DNA of 64,000 bases from the NCBI GenBank assembly GCA_914767715.1, contig OU612071.1:4032001-4096000 (forward strand), in the 5' to 3' direction. Below, one piece after another: positions 1-13,500 of the stretch. The notes below the pieces were generated by a model. It saw nothing but the letters and a program-made list of their open reading frames with translations, searched no databases and had not been told where the DNA came from. A program made the position numbers and the translations under genes. The stretch comes from Membranipora membranacea. Taxonomy: Eukaryota > Bryozoa > Gymnolaemata > Cheilostomatida > Membraniporidae. The stretch's first letter is position 1. Each line of letters starts with the position of its first letter.

Positions 1-2480
1 TTTAGCAGCCAAGCCAGAACCTACACTCGTAAAAATCTTGTTAAAACATTCAGCAATTTCATTATCAGATGTGTACCTTTGTCCATTTGTTTCAATAAAG
101 CTTGGTGCTGAAGATTTGTCTGCTTTTCTATTTAAAAGTTGATTAGCAAAAGCCCATTTCTCATTTTGATTCAATTTTACATTTTCAAATTCATTTTTGT
201 AAAATTCTATTTTTGCATCTTTGATGATACTACGTGTCAGATTTTTTATCTTATAATATTTTTGAAGAATTTTACTGTTGAAAGGCTCGTCCTTTAATTT
301 TCGGGCAAGTTTTTGTCGCTATTGAATCAATTTGAAGATTTTGAGCGTCATCCAAGACTTTTTAAAAGTAAACTTTTTGCTTAGCTTTTTAGTTTTAGTT
401 GTTGATGACTAATTTCCGTAGAGTATTTGTAAAAATTCCAAAGGTGTCATTTGGATTACTGCTATTGAGCACTCCCTGCCATACTTCGGGGTCATTAACT
501 TTTGAAAAGTGTGTTTGGATCAAGCTTAGTAATAAATGTTTGGTTTGCTTGGCTTGGCTTCCATGTGTTTGGAAAAGTAATAGAGCTAATAACTGGAAAA
601 TGGTCAGCTATCATGTCAGTTTTAACTGCATATGACAAAATTTCATTACTGGTGTTGATGACCAGAATATGATCTAAAATGCTGTCTTTCGTGCGGCCAA
701 ACCGTGTTGGCGACTCAATAACATTAAAGAAGCCATGCTCATAATTCTCATATAGTCTAGGGTAAACTTATCAGTTTCATTTGAAGGATTTAAATCAAAA
801 TTAAGATAACCAACAACTATAGAGTTGTTACACACAGAAAAAAAATAGCGTTGTTTTGATTCTGAGATAGTTCCCCTACTTCACCCTTGCAATGAATTAT
901 TTTGACGCTATAATGACCTGCCAATTGAAGAACCATCCGCTGCAATTTGATGCTCTGAAATGATCAACTGTCTTTTGAAACCGGCCAAAGGTGATTAACG
1001 AGTTAAATTAACTCTAAAATAAGATTCTTATTTGATTAATTCTAAGGGTGAAGTGGACTATCTTTGAATCAATATAACTTTTGTTCGATGCTAATATGCC
1101 TTTTGATTAGGGGCTAGAGTCATTCTGATTCTAAAATTTCTTTGTGTGTAGGGAGCGAAGGCAGCAGCGCCTCCCAGTCCACCAGGAAAGCCGCCGGCCC
1201 CACCGAAGGGGTGTGATAGACTGCCAGCACAGAGCAGACTGGGCGGCCAGAACAAGTCATACGAACCACCATAGCCTCTGATCCAGACAATCGAACATCC
1301 GTCACAATAGCCTCAAACTCCTCTGATACATACATAGCAATTCCACCGCCAGCGCCATGAAACCGAGATCTACAAAACATTTTATAGCCATATAATGAAT
1401 ACTTCGCTAAAAATTCTGAAATGACAATACATGAAAAACGAACATTGAGTTGAGCTAGCAGTACTTCACACTAAGGCATTTTTTTGATTAGACTACGCAT
1501 TTTGATGTGTAAAATTGTAAAGGATCTGGTGCTAAAATTTTTAATAACGGTATTCACAGATCCTGGGCTAAGATTTTGAACAGGATTAAAAAAAGTCAAT
1601 GATTTGGTAATCGGTTGGCTTAGCCATCCTGTTTTGGTGTTATTACAGGATTGAGGTCATGGAGCATGCTTTCTGATGTTATTTTAACTGCATCAGCATC
1701 TTGACTTTGTCTCATGTAGACTTGCCCATGATAAATCCGTGTATATTTCCAGTTGAGAGCCTTTTTCTGTTTACGCGCTCTATAGAAAAGTTTTTCTTGG
1801 GCTGTGGAGAGCATTTCATTAATAAAAATGTTCCGTTTTTCTCTGAAACCAAGGGTTTTTTGTGGTAACCGATTTCTTTTTGAAGTTTTTTCTGGCATTG
1901 TACAGCTTTTCCCGAGATGTTGTGTCGTTGAATTTTACTAGGATCACTGGAGGATCTGGTGAAGACCCATTTTTAATCCGGAATGCAGCATCTATATAAC
2001 TTGGTGAGATGGTAGTATCCAGGTGACTTGCTAGTGATAGAACAATTGTTGATGTGCTTTCATTGCGGCTCTCCGGGATATTAGCTATTAACCGCGCTCG
2101 TTGATTTTTATCATTCTCGATTTTATCAACAGTGTGGATTACGGCCTGAGTTTTTTTTCTGATTTGTCTTCATTATTAGCTTGAAGTTGTTGTATTTGCT
2201 TGTTGAGTTCTTCAAACTTTGCTTTTAAATCAGTTACATCTCGGTGTGCATATTCCAGTGAAGTGACGAAACATTTATGACCCTACTCAATGGCATCCAG
2301 ACGAGTGTTGATCTTGCTCACTGCTGTCATTAAGGTGTTGTACTGTTTGTCAGCTGACCGCTTGTTCCCGTCCATTTCGTCTAGGATTTGTTGCAGCTGA
2401 CCATTTTGTATCTCACTGGCTTCTGCACTCACTCAGTGACTTATATGGTTTCCTCGTTATCTCCCCCTACATTTTTTAAA
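1..2480 (-). mobile_element. Non-LTR retrotransposon (CR1/L2-like), 5' part: ORF1, endonuclease, linker; interrupted
   Basis: Read on the minus strand. About 2450-1615 gives an ORF1-type protein, with phrases such as SPDPPVILVKFND, LGFREKRNIFINE and LNWKYTRIYHGQVYMR. About 1480-1150 and then 830-640 give an apurinic-type endonuclease: GGGIAMYVS, a VVGYLNFDLN stretch in place of the usual GDFN, and SPTRFGRTKDSILDHILV. About 640-1 gives the linker before the reverse transcriptase (LNQNEKWAFANQLLNRKADK), which would continue beyond base 1. The endonuclease is split by a MITE at 831-1148. Frame breaks in ORF1 indicate a dead copy. Family assignment is from general resemblance of ORF1 plus endonuclease order to CR1/L2 elements; the RT needed for firm classification is outside the window. 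Confidence 0.8.
831..1148. mobile_element. MITE family 1, copy 1 (TA-flanked, CACACAGAAA termini)
   Basis: This 318-bp element begins CACACAGAAA and ends with the inverse (TTTCTTTGTGTG), with TA on both sides, as in Tc1/mariner-type insertions. Two further copies occur at 41724-42047 (inverted relative to this one) and 61794-62100. It carries no coding capacity and has inserted into the retrotransposon endonuclease. Confidence 0.85.
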
Positions 2481-4263
2481 TTTGATGCAGAAACCTTCAC
2501 AAATTGATTGAAAGTTATTGTGCAGGCTTGGTGGTTGAATTACCATTTAATCCACGAAATGAATGCAAAAAATCATGACTTTCATAAAAAATGATGAATT
2601 GTTGGCAAAAAATGATCTTTTAACCAGATGACTCAATTAAAATGCACTTCTACATATGCTAGAAGCGTCAAATTTTTTTGCTAACCACATTATGATGATA
2701 TCAATATAGGAATCATTTTGGATCACTCTATCGCTATTTCCCTTCATTTAATGCAGCACTTCTTAAAATTTATTCTCAGTTTTCTCATATAAACTCTTGA
2801 TGCAAGCTGACATGGTACATTTATCCTCTATTGTATAGAACGAGGCACAGCATATAAAGGATTCCTTTGTTTACCAAATGTTGAAACAATGAAAAGTATT
2901 GAATCGTATAGAGGCCTCACACTCAGCACAATACAATGTTACAAAATTAATATCACAATGAAGGTTTGACGTGAACCTGTAGTCTTGTCTTCTAACATGA
3001 CATCACTTAAAATGATAACAGATTATGAGCATCGAATGCTGACTTAGATTATTGTTCCTAAAATGAAGATGGAACCCTTATTTAATTTTGAAAGCAGAAC
3101 AGAGACTATAGATATATCTATAGTCTCTGAGCAGAATATAAAAATTACTTAGGTATGATAGAAAAACCAGTAATTTTAGAAACCTCCACATGACAGAGAA
3201 TATTAGGATTCTAAAACAGGGACCGGCAGATTTATTCAATATTTTACCTTAGTCATTTCAGTACCCATGAATGGGGGTTAATGTGACCACAGTACACTCT
3301 TCATTTTTTAATACCTATGAGATAATTTGTCAAGTCTTATGAGCTTGCCCAGATCATAACCTTACAGCAAATTTACACATCAAGTAACACTATTAGCAAT
3401 GACAATAGTAACAAGATCTCGGAAATCCCTGTCAAAGAGTAGCAAATTCAAGCAGCATCCAAGCATTGTATCATTTTACATTGTACAGGGGCACACACAG
3501 CAATTCCACTGTGTTATGTTGTAATATTTCAAAACTTCTAGACTCTAGTGTTTTGTCAGATCAGGGAAACACTTTTCTTCTCAGCTGTAAACACTTGATT
3601 ACGTATTTTTCACATATTTTGAGTACCATAAACCATTTACCATAAACCCTGCTTGGTGATTTCACCTGGGTTTGTTATTGAAACATCTATTGTGAAAACT
3701 ACTCTGAGTTTGTTCACCTAAACAAGGATAGGTGTCTCCTGTCTCTTTGAAATAGTTTCATTGATGTGAAGCCTAATCCCCCAAGAAACAATAGAGTGAA
3801 GGCTGATTATTATCTCTAGGTATTTACACATTAAAGTGTGCTATGTAATGTTACTTGATAAAATCTCTTATAAATGGTCTGTGTAAGGTGGGTTCAATGA
3901 ATGAGATTATCCTGTTATTGCCAAAAATTTTCAATGGCTCCTGCAGTGAGAGTTCGCTCCTGTAGACTAGCTATATTGTAGAAGACAATATCAAATTGTT
4001 TGCAATTATGGGCTCAAATTTAATTGCTTGAGTTTGATATTTCAGGGAGGGTGGCAGAGGGTATATCCCACCCTCCCTGGTTATTTCAGACCATCATTGT
4101 ATTGGTATTAATTTTAAATATGTGTAGATTGGTGTACCAAAATCAAGGATGAAGAAAATCAGTGCCTAGTGACGTTGGCTATAGCTTTTTGCTCAGATTG
4201 CAGGCAAAAACATATGAAAGACATTTATTCTGTGTCACAGGTATTTCATGATGCAAGCCTGTT
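2481..4263. other. Intergenic, no gene recognised
   Basis: No convincing exon, RNA gene or transposon coding remnant was seen on either strand. The only distinct structure is the perfect palindrome at 3100-3129, listed separately. Confidence 0.5.
3100..3129. repeat. 30-bp perfect palindrome
   Basis: The half-site CAGAGACTATAGATA reads identically on the other strand with no spacer. It could form a short cruciform. No associated gene was seen. Confidence 0.9.
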
Positions 4264-4267
4264 TTAA

Positions 4268-4600
4268 ACCACTGCTGCCACACAGCCAAATGTGTGCTTA
4301 TAGATTTCTGCGTAGCTCAAAACTAATAAAGTGAGGCTGCAATCTCAGCATTGTCACCTAATGAGCAAATAATTTGCACAAACTGATCGTCAAAATTAGG
4401 GTATGAAACTAATTATGTCTTACTAGCGCACACTGTACACGTCATAAGCTGGTGGTAGATCTCATGCCCTGATTTTGAAGATCAGTTTGTGCAAATTATT
4501 TGTCCATTAGGTGACAATTATGAGATTTAAGTCTCAATTAATTATCCTTGAGCTATGCAGAATTCAATGAGCACAAATTTGTATGAGTGGCAGCAGTAGT
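4268..4600. mobile_element. Foldback MITE family 4, copy 1 (TTAA-flanked)
   Basis: The termini ACCACTGCTGCCA and TGGCAGCAGTAGT are inverted repeats bounded by TTAA at 4264-4267 and 4601-4604. The arms continue inward (CTGATCGTCAAAATTAGGGT against CCTGATTTTGAAGATCAG), so most of the 333 bp folds back. A second copy lies at 52784-53096. Confidence 0.85.
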
Positions 4601-4604
4601 TTAA

Positions 4605-7534
4605 GGGCAGTCCAAGGGAAAAATCATGGTAATTGGCTATTGCACTGCTCTGCCTATTCTACCCAGGGCTGTATCCATGGATTTTGTATAGGCAAACCAG
4701 GCTGGGTACAGGAAATGCGTTGGAAAGTCTTCCCGCAGGGAAGGATATTGAGGAACTATCTGAGGAATAGAGGTAGTTTAATGTGTTCCAGCCCATTTTG
4801 GAAGGAAAATTATCGATCGGCTTGCTGCAGAAACAATCCATGGAAAATTTATCGAATTACGGAGCTCATTCATGAGCTGCTTGATGATTTTGACTTTGCT
4901 GCAACAAATATTATGCATGGGTGTTATTTCATTCGACGGGCATCTTAAATTGAGACTTGCTTGAAAATGATTCAGACAGCGGCAATATCACATTTCTGGC
5001 CATAGCCTACCTTATGTCAAAAATATCAGTTTAAAACTCATTGATGACATCTTAACCTCAAAACATGTAAGAATTGGCAAGCCACACCATATTAACCAGC
5101 CTAATCCATTCATAATCCCAACCAATCTCACAATGGCCCCTCTGCTCGCCTGGTTATTAAAAGTTTAAGAGGTTTCAAGAGGATTCTCAAAATTGACACG
5201 CTGAAAATTGGTAGGGTCAAGCCCACTAAAAGCCCTTTCGACGAATACACTATTGACTCTACCCCACATACCTGTAATACCAACTTGTGGCAAGAAATTT
5301 AAAAGTATCATAGAGAATAAAGAGTAGAGGAAACTATCGGATACTAAGTTGTTGCAGCTCTAATGCTGCCATCGTGAGTTAAATGCTGCTGCTCTAGATT
5401 ATCATCAATTTGACAAGTTTGTTTTAGGAAACTTTATACCTCCTAGGCCCCAGTCCTCTGTCGATAAAGTTCCAACTCAGTGAGCATGGTATACGATAGG
5501 CAGATTTAAAAATACCATACAAGGCTAAGACCAAAGCTACCAAAACCTTGCAGAATCAAACTCAAATTTAATTGATCAGTAATGGTGTGTATTGATAATA
5601 TCAATTGTTAATTTCCGGATCTTATTAAAGTTAGAATTGACAAAAATTCACTGCTGCTGCATAAATATTTCTCCATTACTTTTGCTCAGTATAGCAAAAT
5701 TTTGTGTGCATTGAATTCTATTTCAAAATCACAATGTTTCAATATGTTTGTGTGGCATCATTTGAGTGCCATACATGGAATTAGCATCAACAGTTAATTT
5801 TAGTATAGCAGGTCAAATTCAAAACTGCTGGGCTTTCAATCAACAGACAAACCAGTTGATACAAACTAGAATATCCACTGTCTTTTGTTTCTATTCTTCT
5901 AAATTTCTTGTGGATTTTGTTTAGCAGAACAACAGACTTTCTATATGTATATAAAATTTGTGGGGTAATAACTCTGGTTTAAATATTTATACAAACAAGG
6001 AGATGATAATTCTTGCAGCTATTGAACTACAAAATCCATATAAGTCACTGAGCACAGATTTTGCCTTAACTTTACCACGAGTAGCCTACTCCGAAGTGTT
6101 GGAATTCATCATAAGTCAGCACGCTAGGTATTGATGTAAACTTACGCTCAGAGGGGCAGTTCACGGTATCGCTACCAGTTCTCTGCCCCTAGATACTGTG
6201 CTGAGCCTCTTCAACTATTAATCTCCAAATCATCGCAAACAGTTTTGTGATTTTCTTAACAGTACAGCGTGTATCAATAATAACTGTTATAGTAGTATTT
6301 AGCAGTAATTGAGAGAGCATGAATAGACACATCCACTCTTGTTGTAAGCATCTTTATATTTCTTCTATACCCCAGTGTTAGGCCTTTCGATTCTGTCATC
6401 GAAAAAAAAAATTACACTCAGTAGTGATGGTATTATCATTTTCGAAAATCAATGGTCACAGTGATACATTATAAAACATTTTTGAGTTATGAATATCATT
6501 CAAATAAATATATGAAGTTGGTAATCCAGCAAAATTTAAATGTCTTCAGATTAGGCTTTCTTGTTGTTGGCTAAATGCACAATATTACTTCAATTTTACC
6601 AATAAATATTTATGCAATACAAATGTATTGCTTACTCAAGATTGGGAGATTTAAAAATTCTGTTTGAAGATCACTTATTCCCGAAACACAGTGGATTAGA
6701 TGAGAGAAGTGAGTAATGCCTCACTAAGAACGATGCTTCATTATTTGGCATTACTGACTAACATGACTGTGTATTCATCTAACACCTCATTTCATTGAGA
6801 TCCTCTTCACGGTAATATAGTATAAAGTTTAAAATTATTTCTATGAGGAAAACATCTATAAATAACTCATTTTTAGCTATTTCCTGAAAGGAAATAATAA
6901 TGGTTTAGTTATTCCATGGAACTTTTTAAGTCAGAGAACATCTTGTGAAAGACTATGAAATATTTCGGAATAACTAAAATCATTCCAATCTGATCAGACA
7001 TAGAACAGTTGAGACAAGGCGCCTGTTGCATGCAGTTAGTGTCAACCAAAGATGGTTCAGACTCGAAGATCAAGGTCATGGTCAGGTTTCAAGGCATTAT
7101 CAATTGGCTACGATAGAGCAAATATCAGTGTACATCAGTGCAAATGAAAGAAATCTCAGAAAACATTTAAAGGATAGCAAAGCTCTAATTTTTCACACAC
7201 AGAACATGGCCACAATATTTGTCAAACATATAAATACTCTAATTTTAAACGGGTCATAAACACAAAACATAAACAAAACACAAGTCATTACTTAATGGAT
7301 GCCATTTTGTTTTCTTAGCTTGACCCAGCAGTAAATAAAACAATCACAACCAATAAAAAAGATGTAAAACTTTCTCTAGCAATTGAATCGATTGATGTAG
7401 GCTTTATTTCATATAGGACCTCACATTTCAATTAATAATTTAAGTTTAGTAAAAGTACCTAACACTGTAATTTCCTCAGATAATATAATTGAGTGGAGGC
7501 AATCATCAGTAGCAGAAGCAGCTGGTGAGTCAAG
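4605..7534. other. Intergenic and upstream region of the CTHRC1-like gene
   Basis: No exon or transposon coding piece was recognised. The open frame around 4583-4948 crosses out of the MITE and looks like chance. A promoter for the gene beginning at 7535 should lie near the 3' end, but no unambiguous TATA box with start site could be chosen. Confidence 0.4.
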
Positions 7535-10500
7535 ATGACAGGAGCTGACTGCTGTCGTAAAGTTACGATGTATTATAATCTCATCATCTCTACTCTTATC
7601 GTCTTCTCTATGCTAGGAATGTCCAATGCTGGCGGCGGCAGTCTTAGTAAGTTATGCTTTTTCATAAGATAGTAATTTTTAAGTGCGATATTCTCATTTA
7701 CCTGTATTCTTTGTATTTTTTATACATTTGTGTGCCTTAGTAGTACAGACACACTTTTTTTGATTTATTATTTTTTCAAACATTTATTGCCAACAAAATT
7801 CATCATTAGAATGATGTTCTTCTAAATGTACCAGAGCTAGCAAAAAAAATATAACTTACTAGATTTTCATTTACTATTAACACCAATCCTTTTCATCTCT
7901 GTTTTCTGGACAAAAGTCCCTAGACTCATTCATTACCAAATTAGGTATGTAATATGTTTATATAAATATATACATGTATAAATATATATAGATATATATT
8001 TATATTACATATTACATAGAGAATTAACATATACTGCTAGTGTCATGGTGATTATAGACTTGTATCACAAGCAAGTGTAACTGGTTTTGAATATGTTGGG
8101 AAAATATTCCGATGTGTGTGAAATATCCTTTTGTCACATTGATTATAAATGGCAATCATATGCATGAGCATCCAAGCTTAAGTTATGAGTCTGTGAATGT
8201 TTTGATATAATTACAAAAATATCTTCCATCCGCATGAGAGCAACAACACTACAACACTAAGTTATTATGTTTAGGTGTCAAACAAGTATGGTATCTGATA
8301 ATTTTAAACCTTGCCTTGATCAGTAATTCTCGGATTTTGCATGATATTCCTGGTGAATAGTAGCAGTGTGTTCAATTTTAAGAACATTTATCATAGCACA
8401 GTATTTACGGGTTTCAGCTCGAAGGGCGAATGAGAAAAGGTTCTGAATAATAAAAAATAGGACAACTTTTCAATAAACAAATTAATTGATATTATAACAG
8501 CAGTGTTGTGTGTCTGCTATTCACTGGCAAGGAAATGGAGAAAAATAATAGGTGATTTAACAAATAGTAGCTGGGTTAATTTTAAGGTAAATACAGCATT
8601 GCTACCTAAAAATGATAGCAAGTAATGTTGTTGTTTCAAATAAAGAGGTATTCTAATTGGTAGGCCTATTTCAGACTGATTTCCTGTTGATTTTGAACAA
8701 TAGACAGTCTGGATTTAAGCACTTCATATCTAGACAGGTTTTGACTTGTGCAATGTATAAATCTAGCATCAGATAACATAGGCACTGTAAGTTATCCACT
8801 CTCTGTGAATTGAATTGCTGCATATTATGTTGATTTAGAGTTGTCAGTATATACTTCTGAGTTATGCACTCTCTGTATATTTTAGAGTTGGCCAACAGCA
8901 CTTGTGGTAAGAAGGTACAGATATATGAGGGTGTGAGGATCTCATCATCTAAAGTGCTGAGTACTGTATATTCCCGGACATCTATCGAGTGTATGAGCCA
9001 CTGTGTGAACAATTTCCCAACCTGTGTATCTGTCTACCGCAATGATCAAGGTAAAATGACTCATTTTTCTGGGATCTTCTTGTCAACTCCGCAACAACAA
9101 AGAAAAATCTGTTCAATATTTTCATTTGATTGATTAGTCTCACTAGAGTTGAGTTCAGATGTGCCTTTTATTGTCAACAGTAAGCTATGGCCATGGATTC
9201 GTAAATGTTCCAACTATTGAGTTCCACTCTAAGTTGTTTGGATCCAAGATAAAATTTCGCTGACAAACAATCCCCTTCTGTCCCATACATTCACCCTTGG
9301 TAGCGCTGCATAACATATATCAGTAGCAGTCATGTGTGTTCTCGAGTAAGTCAAGCCTGTCCAAATTTCATCAAGAAATCTGATTTTGAATCAAATTTTG
9401 AATGTAGATAGAGGCAGTGTAATAAATGAAAATTGATACCATGGCAAGTATAATTAAGTCTGATTTGGCAGGCAACAAATTTGTTTAATGGTTTCATATC
9501 AGCATCATTTAGTACCCCTCTGACAATTCTACAATAAAATTTTGATCAATATTCTTGGTTGGAATGGGTGAAACTTAAACAATGTCATTTCATATTGTTG
9601 ACAGAAACATGAATATTGATTTGGTAGGCTTAAATATCCAAGCTGTGTAAATGTGTCACGTGAAATCTGTGAGCTGTATGAAAATGTCAGCCTTTATGGA
9701 TTTTGCAAACGAAAGCTTAGAAAAAAATGTATTGATTATTTATCTGCTAAAACCCTAGCAAGACGGCAGTTATTCAGCAATGAAAAATACTCTAATAATA
9801 AAATTTAGACTAACAATTTTCATGTTATGTGTGACTTTAATATCCATCCGACATCCATCCATCCATCCATCCATCCATCCATCCATCCATCCATCCATCC
9901 ATCCATCCATCCATCCATCCATCCATCCATCCATCCATCCATCCATCCATCCATCCATCCATCCATCCATCCATCCATCCATCCATCCATCCATCCATCC
10001 ATCCATCCATCCATCCATCCATCCATCCATCCATCCATCCATCCATCCATCCATCCATCCATCCATCCATCCATCCATCCATCCATCCATCCATCCATCC
10101 ATCCATCCAACAATAGGGCGTAAATTGTTATTAAACCCAGTAGTAGTAGCCTACTACAAGTCGATCAATATAACAAAACCCTCCTCTAGGATTGAACAAC
10201 TGCTAATCAAGGGAACTGTGTCCGGATCAGAAATCTGAATCTGATACTAAGCAGAGAAAAGAACAATTTCAGTACTCTTTTTCTCTCTTAAGTGTAAAAA
10301 AAACAACTAATGTTCAGGTGTGCATTGTGTATCTGTAATTACAACTTTGCCAATCAAAAATAATTCAGTATTTATTGTCTAACCGCTTATGGTTTCTTGT
10401 GTCTGGTGCTTCTATTTGGTAGTCTTCAAATCTCAATGAACTGTAGTTCATTCTGTCTTCTTTGTCGGTTATGCAATCATTTAACCAGATAGAATTGGGT

Positions 10501-13500
10501 TCATTGACACTGTTTCAACAGTACCAGCACTTAAACAGATCTTTAAATAAAGCCAAAGAATAAAACCCGACTCAACAAACATTATGGTACCCATTCCCTC
10601 ACTAACCAACTTACCTGTTTTACAGGCCATTGTATGCAGCTGAATGGCATTAATATTTCTACCATTGAAGACTCTGCTTGTTCTTCAGGAGTGCTCATGA
10701 AGCTAGGTGCTACACTAGAGGTAAGTCAATTATTTTCCACCAAATTAGGATATAAAATCTTACCATATCTGATTTCGAGCCTTGATAATCCAAAATATAG
10801 AGAATCGTTAGAACCGTTAGTGACATATGACAACAATAAAGTACATTTTTTCATATCTCTCAAAATCTGCCATGTTCATTAAGGCTGACAAGGAAACAAT
10901 GAAACCAATGATATAATCAAAAGTTAAAAAAAATCAATTATATCAGTTTACATTAATTACATTAATAGAATGATAATTGTGGAGAGGATGTGTGTGCAGC
11001 TGATGAAGTTTGCCTTGAGGAATGTGGAGACAACTCGCTGCCAGCGCCTGCATGCGTCAGTAAGTTCAGGGGTGGATGGAGGTAGTCTTACTAGTAAGGT
11101 AGAGGTAGCCCTATGGTAAGATAGGAGTTGCCTAAATGTAAAGTAGAGTTAGCCTTATCTGTAAAGTAGCGGTAGCCTTATTGGTAAAGTAGCGGTAGCC
11201 TTTTTGGTAGCCTTAGTTGTAGGGTAGAGGTAGCCCTTTAAAACGCTTTTTAAGTCACTTCATTTGTTACTCTTCAATGATACTTGCATTAATTAAGTGT
11301 TAAAAATCCCAACCCTTGTTAATACAGCCACAAGTTTGCCGCTAAGAGAGCCAACAAATGTAAAGGGGAGAGGCCACTGTTAACCACAGGCTCCTTCTGC
11401 ATCGGAGGTTGGCCTCCTCGCTGTGGTGGCATGGTTTGCTTCTTGCCAAGTAGGCTGCGTGTCTAGGCTAGCCCTAGGGACAGTACTCTTTGTTTTCCTG
11501 ACAATTGGATGGTTACCACTCTATTTCTGGACTAATCTGACCATGCCACTGACTCATTTAGTTTCACCATTTAAGTGAATTTATTTTAAATACAACAAAT
11601 TGTTGCAGAAACAAATAAAATGTATGTTGCTCACAATCCAACTGATCAGCTATAACTAATCTCCTATATTCACGCTTGTAGCAGCAAGTATTGATTATGA
11701 TCATAATATTTAAATATTTTAAAATATGATTTATATGTATCGTAATCGATGCAATCTTTTACAGAGAAAGTCAGAGAGGCGTGTGACTCGAGACCAGAGT
11801 TTGATAATATTCGACATTACTGGGGAAATATTAGTGTTGAAGACAGAGATTCTGGTTCGGTGCTTGTGAGTATAACGTTACAAATTCATACTCAATACCA
11901 ATAAAAATTTTGGGCCGTTTTCCACTGCAGCCAATTTCAGACCAAGGCCAAGTATAGACTCAAGCACCAACAGGGCCCAGGCCTATTTTGAGCAAGGCCA
12001 GGTTTGATATAGGCCAAGTTTGACCTTGACTAAGTTAAACATTGGCCAAGTTTGTGCAGGAGGAGTTCTATCCGATGCTATCACGCTATCGTTTATCCTA
12101 GGGTCTGCTCATATGAAAAGTTACTAAATGCTGGGTTTACAATGCTGCTTAATTCAGTTTTGGTAGTGGCAACCTTGAGTTTGGGCTACATACAAATGTG
12201 AACAGCACTACTTCAAATGCTTATCTCATCGCAGCATATATGTGTTTGCTTACAGTTCCTCACCTACCCTAAGCTGAGTGAGACAAGTGGGTTGAGGGTG
12301 ATAGCTTATATGACAGTCCGAACCACCGGAGCCAACGAATGTGGCAAGTGGTATTTTACCTTCAATGACAACCCATGTGATAATCCTCAGCCAATTGAAA
12401 TGCAGAACTATCTCCTCAGAAACGTCTTCTACGCATTCAATATGGATTGTAAGGATGTTTCATCAGAATTTTAATTTTAATTGTCCCCACCCTAGTACTT
12501 AATAAACCTGAATTTTGTTGTTAGATATATATGTATTCATATGCAAAAAGAATCTCAAAACTTCATATTTTCTTGAATTTAACTCACATGAAGTTTTTGT
12601 TGAGTTATGGGAACACTAAAACAAACTTTCCTCTATGATAATGTAGAAATGTGACACCTAGTATTGCCTCTCTTCTAGTGGATGGTACTTGTTATGGCCT
12701 GTCAGCAGGAGATGTGAGGGTCGATATTCAGCTTAGTACATGTAAGGGTAGGAGTACCACTTACTCATATACTGGTTGGCAAGCTCCTAAGTCTGTGCTT
12801 GTCATGGAAGTGACCAATAGATCACGTAGGTCCCACAATTTACAACAGATGTCACATAAACGGTGCATACACTTTGTGACACAACGTATAACACAATTGT
12901 GACAAAAAACATAGTCAGTCTCTCATTACTCCAAAAACACACTTACTTACGTAGTGTTTTGTCTGATGATCCAAAGTTGTAAAACCCTCAACAGTAGCTC
13001 TATTGCAATGAATCTGGAAAGTAACATATTAGTGTATTTCAAGAACATGGTATACAATTTGAAAGCTAAGAATTTCTCTTGTTTTATCAGATCCTAAGAA
13101 AGCCTGTACATCAGCAGTCAGCTCCAACTACAAGTATGAATCATGGGTAGATGACCTTGACATTAAACAGGACTTTACCGAGTCCAGCTATCTTATCAAG
13201 GTATAACTAGGGTCATGTAGTTATTTATCCCACTGGTGATAGCTTATCATTTGGTTTTAAGATGCCAGCTTTTTCTAACGCTGTGCGTTCTATTGTATAA
13301 TTGATTTCCAGCCACTCAAACAGCAATTGATGTATGACATGAAACTTCATAGTAAGAGGTGTTTCTTCAGTAAAATAGCCTCAAAACGAGCTCAAGAACA
13401 GCTCAATCGAGATATAAGGGCTAAAGTCACAGTTTGTCAGAGTCCTTGCTAACGCTTGCCCTAGAGATTTGCAAAGAGTTTAGGTCAGGTTTGTACTGGT

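Noticed and set aside
4583-4948. 121-codon + strand open frame
   Set aside because: It starts inside a MITE terminus and shows no family resemblance or splice signals.
9770-10238. Open frames of HPSI and DGWM repeats
   Set aside because: Pure CATC microsatellite in an intron; frames open in every register.
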